A DNA stretch of 64,000 nucleotides from Dyella sp. C9 (GTDB lineage: Bacteria > Pseudomonadota > Gammaproteobacteria > Xanthomonadales > Rhodanobacteraceae). Of the stretch, positions 7,792 to 16,628 are shown in pieces. Both the position numbers and the translations under genes were made by a program. The notes below the pieces were generated by a model. It did no database searches, was not told the DNA's origin, and saw only the letters and a list, made by a program, of their open reading frames with translations. The first letter of the stretch is position 1. Each line of letters begins with the position of its first letter. Location of the stretch: contig NZ_QIRF01000017.1 of NCBI RefSeq assembly GCF_003332825.1, positions 1 through 64,000 of the forward strand, read 5' to 3'.

Positions 7792-8991
7792 ATGAATACC
7801 CAAGTTGAAACAGGTGCCAGCGGGATCTCGCTGACCCTGCGCATCGTCCAGGTGGTGTGCTTCACCTTCCTGGCCTATCTGGTGATCGGCATGCAGCTGG
7901 CGGTGTTGCCGCCTTTCGTGCATGACGATCTGGGTTTTGGCGCAGTGCTGGCCGGCCTGGTGATCAGCACGCAGTACGTGGCTACGCTGCTCAGCCGTGG
8001 CTTTGCCGGTCGCACCTCCGACACCGCCGGTCCCAAGCGCTCGGCGGTGATCGGCATGCTGGCCTGCGGCGCCAGTGGCTTGCTGAGGGTGGTCGCGGCC
8101 CTGCTGCGCGAATGGCCGCTGGGCTCGCTCGGCGTGATGCTGCTGGCCCGCCTGGCGCTGGGCGTGGGTGAAAGCTGCGTGGCCACCGGCTGCATCATGT
8201 GGGGCATCGGCCGGGTCGGCAGCGATCACACCGCCAAGGTGATCTCCTGGAACGGCATCGCCACCTATGGCGCGCTGGCGGTGGGGGCGCCGATGGGCGT
8301 GCTGCTGGTGTCGGCGGGTGGCTTCGTGACGATCGGTGTGGCCGGCATGGCCCTGATGGTGCTGGCGCTGCTGCTGGCCTGGAAGCGTTCAGCGGTGCGC
8401 GGGGAGGCTGGCGAGCGCATGCCCATGCACCACGTGTTCGGCCGCGTGGCGCCGTACGGCATGGGCCTGGCGCTGGGCTCGGTGGGTTTCGGCGTGATCG
8501 CCACCTTCATCACCCTGTACTACGCCAGCCAGGGCTGGGCCGGTGCCGCGCCCACGCTGAGCGTGTTCGGCGTGTGCTTCGTGGGCATACGCCTGGTGCT
8601 GGGCTGGACCATCGCCTCGTTTGGCGGCTATCGCGTGGCACTGGCCTCGCTGCTGGTGGAGTGCGCGGGCCTGCTGGTGCTGGCCAACGCGGGGCACGCC
8701 GGTATGGCGATGCTGGGCGCGGCGCTGAGCGGCGTGGGTTTCTCGCTGATCTTCCCCGCGCTGGGCGTGGTGGCGGTAGAGCGGGTCAGCGCTGCCAACC
8801 GCGGCGCGGCCCTGGCCGCCTATTCGGTGTTCATCGATGTCGCGCTGGGCGTCACCGGCCCACTGGGCGGCTGGATCGCCTCGGGCGGCCGTTATGGCCC
8901 GATGTTCGTGGTGGCCTCGGCGATGTCCCTGGCTGCTGCATTGCTGACGGGTGGGCTCTATATCGTCTACGGCCGCTCGCGCGGGTTGTAG
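7792..8991 (+). CDS. MFS transporter, YfcJ/YhhS-like
   Basis: 399 residues and about 12 membrane helices. The loop after TM2 reads GRTSDTAGPKRS, the MFS A-motif region. ARLALGVGESCVATG and GVGFSLIFPALGVVAVERV are typical of the YhhS/YfcJ drug or sugar efflux branch. Substrate unknown. The ATG at 7792 gives the usual short cytoplasmic N-terminus. The stop codon TAG is part of the downstream inverted-repeat element (its GTAGGAGCG edge), so the repeat abuts or was fixed at the very end of the gene. Confidence 0.82.
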   Translation: MNTQVETGASGISLTLRIVQVVCFTFLAYLVIGMQLAVLPPFVHDDLGFGAVLAGLVISTQYVATLLSRGFAGRTSDTAGPKRSAVIGMLACGASGLLRVVAALLREWPLGSLGVMLLARLALGVGESCVATGCIMWGIGRVGSDHTAKVISWNGIATYGALAVGAPMGVLLVSAGGFVTIGVAGMALMVLALLLAWKRSAVRGEAGERMPMHHVFGRVAPYGMGLALGSVGFGVIATFITLYYASQGWAGAAPTLSVFGVCFVGIRLVLGWTIASFGGYRVALASLLVECAGLLVLANAGHAGMAMLGAALSGVGFSLIFPALGVVAVERVSAANRGAALAAYSVFIDVALGVTGPLGGWIASGGRYGPMFVVASAMSLAAALLTGGLYIVYGRSRGL

Positions 8992-9064
8992 GAGCGCACC
9001 CTGTGCGCGAAAGGCCCGCGTGGCGGTACGTACAGGCTCCGGGGTCGCGCACAGGGTGCGCTCC
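8987..9064. repeat. REP-like inverted pair, family A copy 1
   Basis: Left arm 8987-9010 contains GGAGCGCACCCTGTGCGCGA. The right arm 9045-9064 is its reverse complement apart from single-base differences. Related pairs lie at 22998-23078, 24711-24793 and 30008-30186. Each arm is itself palindromic (GCGCACC...TGTGCGC). This resembles the BIME-type doublets associated with RAYT transposases in Pseudomonas and Xanthomonadaceae. No transposase is in the window. Confidence 0.88.
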
Positions 9065-9077
9065 CGCCGGGTGGAGG

Positions 9078-10481
9078 CTACAGCACCGGATCGAACAGGC
9101 GCGCCACGTGCATGGCCAGGCGCCTCAGATACGGCGCCCTCAGGTATTCCGCCTCGGTGACCTCGTGCGCGTGCGCGAAGTCCTCGTGCAGCATCGTTTC
9201 CACCTGCGCGGCGAAAAGTCGATCGACGGTGAGCGCGCCGATCTCGAAATTGAGGCGGAACGAACGGTTGTCCAGGTTCATGCTGCCCACCGAGGCGGTG
9301 TCCTCGTCCACCAGCATCACCTTCTGGTGCAGGAAGCCGGGCTGGTAGCGGAATACGCGAATGCCGGCACGCACGGCGTCATGCGCATACAGGCCGGAGG
9401 CGAGGAACACCGCGTGATGGTCCGGGCGTGAAGGAATCAGCACGCGTACGTCCACGCCGCGGAACACTGCCAGGCGCAAGGCCGACATCACCGCCTGGTC
9501 GGGCACGAAGTAGGGCGTGGTGATCCACAGGCGATGGCGTGCAGCGTGGATGGCTGCCACGAAGAACAGCGAGCAGGTCTCCTGGCGATCCGCCGGCCCG
9601 GTGGCCGCGATCAGCGTGTGCGCCGTGCCAACCCCGGGGCCCGGCGGCAGCAGCGGCGGCAGCGCGCCGGTGACCCAGTGCCAGTCCTCGGCGAAACTGC
9701 GCTGCAGGTCGGCCACGGCGGGTCCCTCGATCTCCAGGTGCGTATCGCGCCATGGCGACAGCGGCGGCTTCATGCCGAGGTACTCGTCGCCCACGTTGAG
9801 CCCGCCGACGAAGCCGTGCTTGCCGTCCACCACGACGATCTTGCGGTGGTTGCGGAAATTGAGCTGGAAGCGGTTGCTGCGGCGCTGGGTGGCGAACGGG
9901 TGGATGTGCACGCCACCCTCGCGCAGCGCTTCCACGTAATGGTGCGGCAGCGCGTGGCTGCCGATGCCGTCGTAGAGCACGCACACCTCGACGCCGGCTC
10001 GCGCGCGTTCGAGCAGCGCCTGCTGCACGCGCCGGCCCAGCACGTCGTCGTGGATGATGAAGAACTGCAGCAGCACGCACTGCCTGGCTTCGCCGATCGC
10101 ATGGAGGATGGCGTTGAAGGTGGCCTCGCCGTTGATCAGCAGGTGCAGGCGCTGGCCGTCGCGGAACGGTGCACCCAGCATGTGCGCGATCTCGCCATAG
10201 CGATCGCTGGATTCGGCTGACGGCGGTCCAGCGGCCAGTTGCACATCGGCCAGCGCCTGCATCTGCTCGCGGCGCAGGCGGTGCAGGTCGACGTAACCAT
10301 GAAAGCGGCTGCGCCCCAGGTACAGGTAGGGCACCAGGGTGATGTAGGGCAGCAGCACCAGGCCAAGCGCCCAGGCGAAGGCACCCTGTGGCGTGCGCGT
10401 ATGCATCACCGCATGCATCGCCGCCATCACGCCGGCGATGTGCAGCAGCAGCAATACCACGCCGACGATGGTGGTCAGCAT
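9078..10481 (-). CDS. cls: Cardiolipin synthase
   Basis: 467 residues. Two N-terminal membrane helices (1-25 and about 33-55) are followed by two phospholipase D motifs: HRKIVVVDGKHGFVGG and, near the C-terminus, HQKVMLVDEDTASVGSMNLD, both with the complete HxK(x)4D signature. It condenses two phosphatidylglycerols (or PG with PE in some classes) into cardiolipin at the inner membrane. The length and helix arrangement fit ClsA. The protein ends FDPVL, a short variant of the usual LSPLL-like end. Monocistronic, 73 bases downstream of the LysR gene on the same strand. Confidence 0.92.
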   Translation of the reverse strand: MLTTIVGVVLLLLHIAGVMAAMHAVMHTRTPQGAFAWALGLVLLPYITLVPYLYLGRSRFHGYVDLHRLRREQMQALADVQLAAGPPSAESSDRYGEIAHMLGAPFRDGQRLHLLINGEATFNAILHAIGEARQCVLLQFFIIHDDVLGRRVQQALLERARAGVEVCVLYDGIGSHALPHHYVEALREGGVHIHPFATQRRSNRFQLNFRNHRKIVVVDGKHGFVGGLNVGDEYLGMKPPLSPWRDTHLEIEGPAVADLQRSFAEDWHWVTGALPPLLPPGPGVGTAHTLIAATGPADRQETCSLFFVAAIHAARHRLWITTPYFVPDQAVMSALRLAVFRGVDVRVLIPSRPDHHAVFLASGLYAHDAVRAGIRVFRYQPGFLHQKVMLVDEDTASVGSMNLDNRSFRLNFEIGALTVDRLFAAQVETMLHEDFAHAHEVTEAEYLRAPYLRRLAMHVARLFDPVL

Positions 10482-10554
10482 GCCGGGTGCTCGCTCTTGG
10501 GGTACGCGGTCAGGTGGCCGTGCATCGACGTGATCGTCCTCGGTTGGCGGGCAC

Positions 10555-11484
10555 TCAGGTCATCGCGTTGCGCACGGTGTCCAGCACGTTGCGCTCGCGC
10601 AGCTGCAGCTCCTGCTGCAGATGATCCACGAACAGGCGGATGCGTGCAGGCAGGTAGCAGCGGCTGGGATAGATCGCATAGATGTGGGCGTCGGGCAGGA
10701 TCACGTCGCCCAGCAGCGGTACCAGCCGGCCGGCGCGCACGTCCTCGGCGATATCCCAGGCCGACTTGAAGGCCAGGCCATGGCCGGCCACCGCCAGGGC
10801 GCGCATCAGGTCGCCGTTGTCACAGGTGATGGCCGGCTGCACGCGCAGGGCGCGCGGGCCGTCCGGCGTCTGCGCGATCCACGGCAGGATGCCGTGCCCC
10901 GGGCGGTGCAGCATCAGGCAGCGATGCTGCTGCAGGTCCTCGGTGCTGCGGGGATGGCCATGCCGGGCCAGGTAGGCTGGCGAGGCGCACAGCACGCGGA
11001 AGCTGTTGGTGAGCAGCCGCGAGACCAGTCGCGAGTCGGCCATTTGGCCGCCGCGAACCGCTACGTCCACGCCGTGCTCGAACAGGTCCAGCATGGCGTC
11101 GGAATTGGTCAGCCGCAGCGTGAGCTCGGGATGGCGGCCGGCGAAGTCGGCGGCGATCGGGCCGATGTACTGCCGGCCCATGTCCACCGAGGCCGACACG
11201 TGCAGCTGGCCGCGCACTTCCAGCTGGCGCAGGCCGACCGCCGAGTTGGCATCGTCGACGTCGGCGATGATGGCCTGGCAGCGCTCGAAATAGATGGTGC
11301 CTTCCTCGGTGAGCGACAGGCGCCTGGAACTGCGTTGCAGCAGCCGCACACCCAGGGCCTGCTCCAGCCGGTTCAGGCGCTTGCTGGCGGCGGCCGGCGA
11401 CAGGCCGAGCTCCCGCCCGGCGGCCGATAGGCTGCCCTCGGTGACCGCACGGACGAACAGCCGCATGTCTTCGAAATCGACCAT
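10555..11484 (-). CDS. LysR-family transcriptional regulator
   Basis: 309 residues. The N-terminal winged HTH (about 4-63: FEDMRLFVRAVTEGSLSAAGRELG, AAASKRLNRLEQALGVRLLQR) is followed by a periplasmic-binding-like effector domain with LCASPAYLARHGHP. The ATG at 11484 is preferred over a TTG two codons upstream. It is divergent from the MFS/alcohol-dehydrogenase pair with a 97-base intergenic region, the classic layout in which a LysR protein controls the divergent genes. It belongs to the subgroup that often regulates efflux and oxidoreductase genes. Ligand unknown. Confidence 0.88.
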   Translation of the reverse strand: MVDFEDMRLFVRAVTEGSLSAAGRELGLSPAAASKRLNRLEQALGVRLLQRSSRRLSLTEEGTIYFERCQAIIADVDDANSAVGLRQLEVRGQLHVSASVDMGRQYIGPIAADFAGRHPELTLRLTNSDAMLDLFEHGVDVAVRGGQMADSRLVSRLLTNSFRVLCASPAYLARHGHPRSTEDLQQHRCLMLHRPGHGILPWIAQTPDGPRALRVQPAITCDNGDLMRALAVAGHGLAFKSAWDIAEDVRAGRLVPLLGDVILPDAHIYAIYPSRCYLPARIRLFVDHLQQELQLRERNVLDTVRNAMT

Positions 11485-11581
11485 CTTCAACTTTTTGGAA
11501 AAGATGCCTGTCTAGTTTGCTCAATTCACGTGGGGTGCGACAAGGCGCAAAGTGTCGGCCGTTTCTTCACGGACCCCACCG

Positions 11582-12802
11582 ATGAACTCCTCCGACTCCT
11601 CCTCCAAGCCCGGCGCCGCCTCCTCGCGGCTGGCGCTGCTGGCGCTCTCCGTGGCGGCCTTCGCCATTGGTACCACTGAATTCGTGATCATGGGCCTGCT
11701 GCCCGAAGTGGCCACTGACCTGCACGTGAGCATCCCTGCTGCCGGCATGCTGGTGTCCGGTTACGCGCTGGGTGTGGCCGCCGGAGCGCCCGTACTGGCC
11801 GCGCTGACCGCCCGCATGGAGCGCCGTAATGCCTTGTTGTTGCTGTTGGGACTGTTCATCCTCGGCAACGCGCTGTGCGCGATCGCCCCCAACTATGGGG
11901 TGCTGATGGTGGCACGCGTGGTGGCGGCGTTCTGCCATGGCTCGTTCTTCGGCATCGGCGCCGTGGTGGCCTCGCACGTGGTGCCGCGCGGGCAGGGCGC
12001 CCGTGCCATCGCCCTGATGTTCACCGGCCTGACCCTGGCCAACGTGCTGGGCGTGCCGTTCGGTACCTTCCTGGGCCAGTGGGCCGGCTGGCGCTCCACC
12101 TTCGCCGCGGTGACCGGGCTGGGCGTGCTGGCCGCCGTGGCGGTCTGGCGCCTGGTGCCGGCCCTGCCGGACCTGCCGTCGCCGCACATGCGCCGCGAGC
12201 TGGGCGTGCTGCGTCAGCCGCAGGTGCTGCTGGCACTGCTGATGACCGTACTGGGCTTCGGTGGCGTGTTCACCGTGTTCACCTACATCGCGCCGATCCT
12301 GCAGCAGGTGTCCGGGGTGAGCGTGGGCGCCACGGGCTGGGTGCTGATCCTGTTCGGCGTGGGCACCACCATCGGCAACATGCTGGGTGGCCGCTTGGCC
12401 GACTGGCGCCTGATGCCGTCGCTGGCCGGCGTGCTGGCGGTGCTCACCGTAGTGATGTTGGCCTTTGCCTGGACCATGCACAGCGCCATGGCCGCGATCG
12501 TCACCGTGTTCGTGTGGGGCGTGTTCGCCTTCGCCACCGTGCCGCCGCTGCAGATGCGCGTGGTGCAGCAGGCCACCGAAGGTCCGCATCTCGCCTCGAC
12601 CCTCAACATCGCCGCGTTCAACCTGGGCAATGCGATGGGCGCCTTCATCGGCGGTTCGATGATCGGCATGGGCCTGGGCCTGCCGTCGGTAAGCATCGCC
12701 GGCGCCGCCGTCACGCTGCTCGGCCTGCTGGTGACCCTGGCCAGCGTGGCGCTGGAGCGCCGCCGCAGCGGTACGCCCGCGGCATGCGCGGTGAGTGCCT
12801 GA
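11582..12802 (+). CDS. MFS transporter, DHA1/AraJ-like
   Basis: 406 residues and 12 predicted helices. FAIGTTEFVIMGLLPEVA opens TM1, typical of the AraJ/YdhP/CmlA-like DHA1 group, with GAPVLAALTARMERRN as the A-motif. The ATG at 11582 has a Ser-rich cytoplasmic leader; no strong Shine-Dalgarno is seen. Expected function is proton-driven export of sugars or drugs, substrate unknown. It is divergent from the LysR gene and followed after 123 bases by the alcohol-dehydrogenase-family gene, so the three probably form one LysR-controlled unit. Confidence 0.85.
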   Translation: MNSSDSSSKPGAASSRLALLALSVAAFAIGTTEFVIMGLLPEVATDLHVSIPAAGMLVSGYALGVAAGAPVLAALTARMERRNALLLLLGLFILGNALCAIAPNYGVLMVARVVAAFCHGSFFGIGAVVASHVVPRGQGARAIALMFTGLTLANVLGVPFGTFLGQWAGWRSTFAAVTGLGVLAAVAVWRLVPALPDLPSPHMRRELGVLRQPQVLLALLMTVLGFGGVFTVFTYIAPILQQVSGVSVGATGWVLILFGVGTTIGNMLGGRLADWRLMPSLAGVLAVLTVVMLAFAWTMHSAMAAIVTVFVWGVFAFATVPPLQMRVVQQATEGPHLASTLNIAAFNLGNAMGAFIGGSMIGMGLGLPSVSIAGAAVTLLGLLVTLASVALERRRSGTPAACAVSA

Positions 12803-12925
12803 GCCCTGAGCTGTTTCGATGTCATGGCAAGTCGCGCGGGATGAGGCTCGCCTGCGCGACTTTTCGATGACTTCCGCCGGCGCAGAATTCGTTTTCCGTA
12901 TCTTGCCTTCCCCCTGGAGACTTTC

Positions 12926-13939
12926 ATGAAAGCCATCGCCTATCGCCGCAGCCTGCCCATCGCCGACACACAAAGCCTGATCGACGTGGAACTGGCCGAA
13001 CCGGTACCGCAGGGACGCGACCTGCTGGTGAGGGTCGAGGCGATCTCGGTCAATCCGGTGGATACCAAGATCCGCCAGCGCGTCGACCCCCAGGGCAGCG
13101 ACAAGGTGCTGGGGTGGGATGCGGCCGGTACGGTGGTGGCGGTCGGTGCGGACGTCAGCTTGTTCAAGCCGGGCGACGCCGTGTACTACGCCGGCGCCAT
13201 CGACCGTTCGGGCAGCAACGCGCAGCTGCAGCTGGTGGACGAGCGCATCGTGGGACGCAAGCCGTCCACGCTGGATTTCGCGCAGGCGGCGGCCATGCCG
13301 CTGACCAGCATCACCGCGTGGGAGTTGCTGTTCGATCGTCTCGGCGTGCCGCGCGGCACCGGCGGACGCAGCGGCGTGGTGCTGGTCGTGGGCGGTGCCG
13401 GCGGCGTGGGCTCGATGGCGATCCAGCTGGCGCGCCATCTCACCAACTACACCGTGGTGGCCACCGCATCGCGCGGTGAAAGCCGCGACTGGGCCTTGGC
13501 CATGGGCGCGCACCACGTGGTGGATCACCGTGGCGATCTGGTCGCGGCGGTGAAGGCGGTCGCGCCGCAAGGCGTGGATGCGGTGCTCAGCCTCACCCAT
13601 ACCGAGCAGCACTACCCCGCGCTGGTGGAGCTGCTCAAGCCGCAGGGCAAGCTGGGCCTGATCGACGATCCGGCCACGCCGCTGGACATCACGTTGATGA
13701 AGTCCAAGAGCCTGTCGCTGCACTGGGAGTTCATGTACACGCGTTCGCTGCACCACACGGAGGACATGCAGGCGCAGCACCGGTTGCTCGACGAAGTGGC
13801 GGACCTGGTGGATGCCGGCGTGTTGCGCACCACCTTGCGCGAGAACCTCGGCGCGATCAACGCCGCCAACCTGCGTCGCGCGCATGCGCAGCTGGAGAGC
13901 GCGAGCACGATCGGCAAGCTGGTGCTCAGCGGCTTCTGA
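12926..13939 (+). CDS. Zinc-binding alcohol dehydrogenase family protein
   Basis: 337 residues of the MDR superfamily. GroES-like region with VEAISVNPVDTKIRQ and LGWDAAGTVVAVG; nucleotide-binding site VVGGAGGVGSMAIQLA near residue 152. LHWEFMYTRS and the C-terminal pattern fit the family called zinc-binding alcohol dehydrogenase (TIGR02817), although classical catalytic-zinc ligands are not obvious; related enzymes are NADPH-dependent quinone or enone reductases. It is downstream of the MFS transporter. An RNA hairpin with a 9-bp stem follows the stop. Confidence 0.85.
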   Translation: MKAIAYRRSLPIADTQSLIDVELAEPVPQGRDLLVRVEAISVNPVDTKIRQRVDPQGSDKVLGWDAAGTVVAVGADVSLFKPGDAVYYAGAIDRSGSNAQLQLVDERIVGRKPSTLDFAQAAAMPLTSITAWELLFDRLGVPRGTGGRSGVVLVVGGAGGVGSMAIQLARHLTNYTVVATASRGESRDWALAMGAHHVVDHRGDLVAAVKAVAPQGVDAVLSLTHTEQHYPALVELLKPQGKLGLIDDPATPLDITLMKSKSLSLHWEFMYTRSLHHTEDMQAQHRLLDEVADLVDAGVLRTTLRENLGAINAANLRRAHAQLESASTIGKLVLSGF

Positions 13940-13947
13940 TGACGAAA

Positions 13948-13978
13948 CGCCCGGCGCCAGTGTCGCCGGGCGGCTTTC
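13948..13978 (+). terminator. Intrinsic terminator-like hairpin after the alcohol dehydrogenase gene
   Basis: A 9-bp GC stem (CGCCCGGCG / CGCCGGGCG) with a 7-base loop, followed by a weak GCTTTC tract, 9 bases after the stop codon. The T run is short, so efficiency is uncertain. Confidence 0.55.
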
Positions 13979-14065
13979 ATGCGCGATGCGTAACCGGGAC
14001 CGCTGCGCCGCAGGGAGACCGAGGCCGGTCCAATCGTGCGGCGACAGTCGCCTGGCTGGTGGCGC

Positions 14066-15433
14066 TTACTCTTCCAGCAACCGGTCGGCCAGCTGCCGCG
14101 CCTGCTGGCGGATCTCCGGCATCGCCGTCGATTCCCACAGCACGCCGCGCAGCAAGGTGCCGATGGCGTAGAAGTGCGGCCAGGTGGCGTCGCCGCGCTG
14201 CAGGCGGCCTTCCGTCGTGGCGGTGAAGCCCAGTCCCAGCGGATCGGGAGCCAGGTGACCGTTGGTGGTGAGTTGGCGCACCAACGGGTGACGGGTGCGA
14301 CGCACGTCGGTGTTGAGGCCGACGGTCTGGATCACCAGGTCGGCATCCATCGTTTCGATGCTGCCATCGTCGGTGGAGCGCACCTGCAGGTGCAGTCCAT
14401 GATCGGTGACGTCCACCGCTTGCAGGCGGCCGCGACGACGATGCAGCTTGCCTCCGGCTTCCAGTGCCTGCATCGCCGTCATCACCTGGGGCGGCATGCG
14501 GTGACGCACGCGCTCCCACGCCCAGCGTGCATGGCGCAGGAAGCGCGAGCGCTCTTCCTGCGGCAGCGCAGCCCACAGCGAAGGCGTATGCGGGCGCAAG
14601 CTGTCGACCACCGTGCGCCAGTCGTTGCTCTGCGCAATGGCCTCGCGCAGCAGGCGGATCCAGCGACGGATCTCCGGTGCCTCGCGCATGGCCTCGATCA
14701 GGTCGCTGCTGTCGTCGGCGGGTGCGGAGGCCGCTTCCAGGTGCGCCTCGGGCAGCAGGCCGTGGCGTGAGAGCGCTTCGAAGCGGGCGTTCGGCCACAG
14801 CATCGAAAGCTCCAGCAGCACGTCCACCGCGGTGAGGCCCAGCCCGATCAGCACGACCTTGAGCGGGCGCTCATCGGGCTTGGCCGCGGCCAGGAAGCTC
14901 CACGGCTCGGTGACATAGCGTCCGCTTTCCAGCGCGGCATCGCTGACGCCGCCCAGCGGCTGTGGCGGCAACGAACCGATCGCCAGCACGGCGGCATCGA
15001 CGCGGCTGCTTTCCTCGCCGTGGATCACCGTGACGCCGTCGTTCTCGGGCACCAGCGCATCTACCAGCAGCGGACGAACGCGCACGTCGTGGCCGGCCTC
15101 GCGTGCCCGTTCGAGCGCGCGCTCCACTTCCGATTCCAGATAGTCGCCGTAGAGGCGACGCGGCAGGAAATCGGTGCCGGCAATCGTGTGGTCGCCCCGC
15201 TGGGCGAAATCGAGAAAGCCGCGGGGCTTGCCCGCGAACATGCTCATGGAGGCGGCGCGTACGTTGAGCAGATGCCGGTCAGAGCGCGTGCCATAGGCGA
15301 CACCGCGTGCCGGCGTGTCACCACCGGTATACCAGTCAAGATGCAACGGCTGCGGCAGCTGCCGTTCCAGCAGCTCGCTCAGCAGCGCTGCTGCAGCAGC
15401 GCCACCACCGATGATGGCGACCCGTCGATACAT
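14066..15433 (-). CDS. FAD/NAD(P)-binding protein (lysine/ornithine monooxygenase-like fold)
   Basis: 455 residues. It opens with the dinucleotide-binding motif IIGGGAAAAAL (residues 7-17). YGTRSDRHLLNVRAASMSMFAGKP is characteristic of the FAD-NAD(P)-binding family PF13454 (E. coli YdhS type). A second GxGxT-like stretch is LIGLGLTAVDVLLEL. These proteins are predicted flavin oxidoreductases of mostly unknown substrate. The cysteine-dioxygenase-family gene lies 37 bases upstream on the same strand, so a joint role in oxidation of a sulfur compound is possible but unproven. Confidence 0.82.
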   Translation of the reverse strand: MYRRVAIIGGGAAAAALLSELLERQLPQPLHLDWYTGGDTPARGVAYGTRSDRHLLNVRAASMSMFAGKPRGFLDFAQRGDHTIAGTDFLPRRLYGDYLESEVERALERAREAGHDVRVRPLLVDALVPENDGVTVIHGEESSRVDAAVLAIGSLPPQPLGGVSDAALESGRYVTEPWSFLAAAKPDERPLKVVLIGLGLTAVDVLLELSMLWPNARFEALSRHGLLPEAHLEAASAPADDSSDLIEAMREAPEIRRWIRLLREAIAQSNDWRTVVDSLRPHTPSLWAALPQEERSRFLRHARWAWERVRHRMPPQVMTAMQALEAGGKLHRRRGRLQAVDVTDHGLHLQVRSTDDGSIETMDADLVIQTVGLNTDVRRTRHPLVRQLTTNGHLAPDPLGLGFTATTEGRLQRGDATWPHFYAIGTLLRGVLWESTAMPEIRQQARQLADRLLEE

Positions 15434-15470
15434 GCCACTCCCTTAAACAAAACCAATGGTAAGGCGTGGC

Positions 15471-16049
15471 TCAGGCGTACAAGCGGCCGGCGAAGGCACT
15501 GCGTTGTGGCCTGGCGAGCCACTGGCCGGCGGTTCCGGCTTCTTCATATGTGAAGTACTGTGCCAGATCGCCACCATAGACGTGAAGCGTCAGTGCCGTC
15601 TCGTGCCGCGAAAGATTGCGGCAGCGGTGGGCGTAACGGTCATCGGCGTCGAACCAGCTGGTATCCCCGGGGCCCAGCCAGTCGCGTCCGGTGCGGCGCA
15701 GGATATTGCCCTCTGCGTCGCGATCCCAGGATTCGACCTCCAGTGCACCGTGCAGCGACATTTCCAAGCCCCACAGGCCGGAGTGGTCGTGGACGGGGGT
15801 CATGTAGTTGGCCGGCCAGGCGAGCACCAGCACGCTGATGGCCGGCCGTCCACGCTGCGCGACGAGCCAGCGCTCGAAGCCGCGGTTGCGGGTGCGCAGG
15901 TCGGCGAGATCCTCGCTCAGCGCCTGCCGATGCTGGTGCACCCTGCAGCTGAGCTCCCGGGCCATCACCGCCAGATCCGGATGCTCGCCCACGCCGAAGT
16001 CAAACGCGATGTCGCGCAGTGCCTTCAGGTGCTGCATGTGTTTGGCCAT
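15471..16049 (-). CDS. Cysteine dioxygenase family (thiol dioxygenase, cupin)
   Basis: 192 residues with a cupin core. The metal-binding HDH in PVHDHSGLWGLEMSLHG, and a later His in DDRYAHRCRNLS, give the three-His iron site of cysteine/3-mercaptopropionate dioxygenases. The LTLHVYGGD block corresponds to the SLHVYxxP element of the family. The residue after HDH that is Cys in the cross-linked eukaryotic enzyme is Gly here, as usual in bacteria. It oxidises a thiol to a sulfinate with O2. First gene of a likely two-gene unit with the FAD protein. Confidence 0.83.
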   Translation of the reverse strand: MAKHMQHLKALRDIAFDFGVGEHPDLAVMARELSCRVHQHRQALSEDLADLRTRNRGFERWLVAQRGRPAISVLVLAWPANYMTPVHDHSGLWGLEMSLHGALEVESWDRDAEGNILRRTGRDWLGPGDTSWFDADDRYAHRCRNLSRHETALTLHVYGGDLAQYFTYEEAGTAGQWLARPQRSAFAGRLYA

Positions 16050-16266
16050 GCGACGTTACTCGACAGGAACCGGGGGCGCAGTGGACCACGCGTCTCGTTA
16101 AAGTCCCGTAACCCGCTTGCGCGGGTGCAGCATGACTTTCGAAACATGTGCGGGCGCAGGCAAAAGCGCACGATGTTTTCACGGGCGGCCTTGAAATACG
16201 TGCCGGCCGCCTGCATGAGGACCGTGCGCAACGGTCGCTGGCGGTAAAGCCAGAAGGAGGAACGTC

Positions 16267-16557
16267 ATGATCGCAATGAGCGTGCTCTTGATGTTGGTGA
16301 TGGGGCTTTGGCTTGCCGCAGCCACCATAGGCCTGGTGTTCAAGCTCGCCTTCGCGCTGGTCGGCGGGCTGTTCAGTGTGGTCGGCGCCGTGTTGGGCTT
16401 CGTCTTCAGCGGACTGGCGCTGATGATCATCGCGCCGATCGTGGCGCTGGCCCTGTTGCCACTGTGCCTGCCAGTGATCCTGCTGGTGGCGGTGGTGTGG
16501 GCGATCACGCGCTCCGCTCGCCGCAACGCGCCGCCTGCAGCGGCGACCGCCCGCTGA
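16267..16557 (+). CDS. Small hydrophobic membrane protein
   Basis: 96 residues, nearly all hydrophobic, with three predicted helices (about 2-28, 30-55 and 58-82) and a basic, Ala/Pro-rich tail. The strong Shine-Dalgarno AAGGAGG ends 6 bases before the ATG. The family is not recognised; small glycine-rich membrane proteins of this kind are common and mostly uncharacterised. Followed by a strong hairpin terminator. Confidence 0.68.
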   Translation: MIAMSVLLMLVMGLWLAAATIGLVFKLAFALVGGLFSVVGAVLGFVFSGLALMIIAPIVALALLPLCLPVILLVAVVWAITRSARRNAPPAAATAR

Positions 16558-16577
16558 GTTTCCTTTTGCCGTGGAAC

Positions 16578-16619
16578 GGCCCGGCCTGACACTGGATGCA
16601 GGCCGGGCCTTCCCTCTTC
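16578..16619 (+). terminator. Intrinsic terminator
   Basis: An 11-bp perfect stem (GGCCCGGCCTG / CAGGCCGGGCC) with a 10-base loop, followed by TTCCCTCTT. It lies 20 bases after the small membrane protein and just before the end of the convergent tonB gene, so it may serve both. Confidence 0.7.
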
Positions 16620-16628
16620 AGCGCTGGC

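Noticed and set aside
11567..13885. Long minus-strand frame antisense to the MFS transporter and alcohol dehydrogenase
   Set aside because: It overlaps two genes with strong family matches on the plus strand. Its composition (His-, Gln-, Ala-rich) shows it is a shadow.
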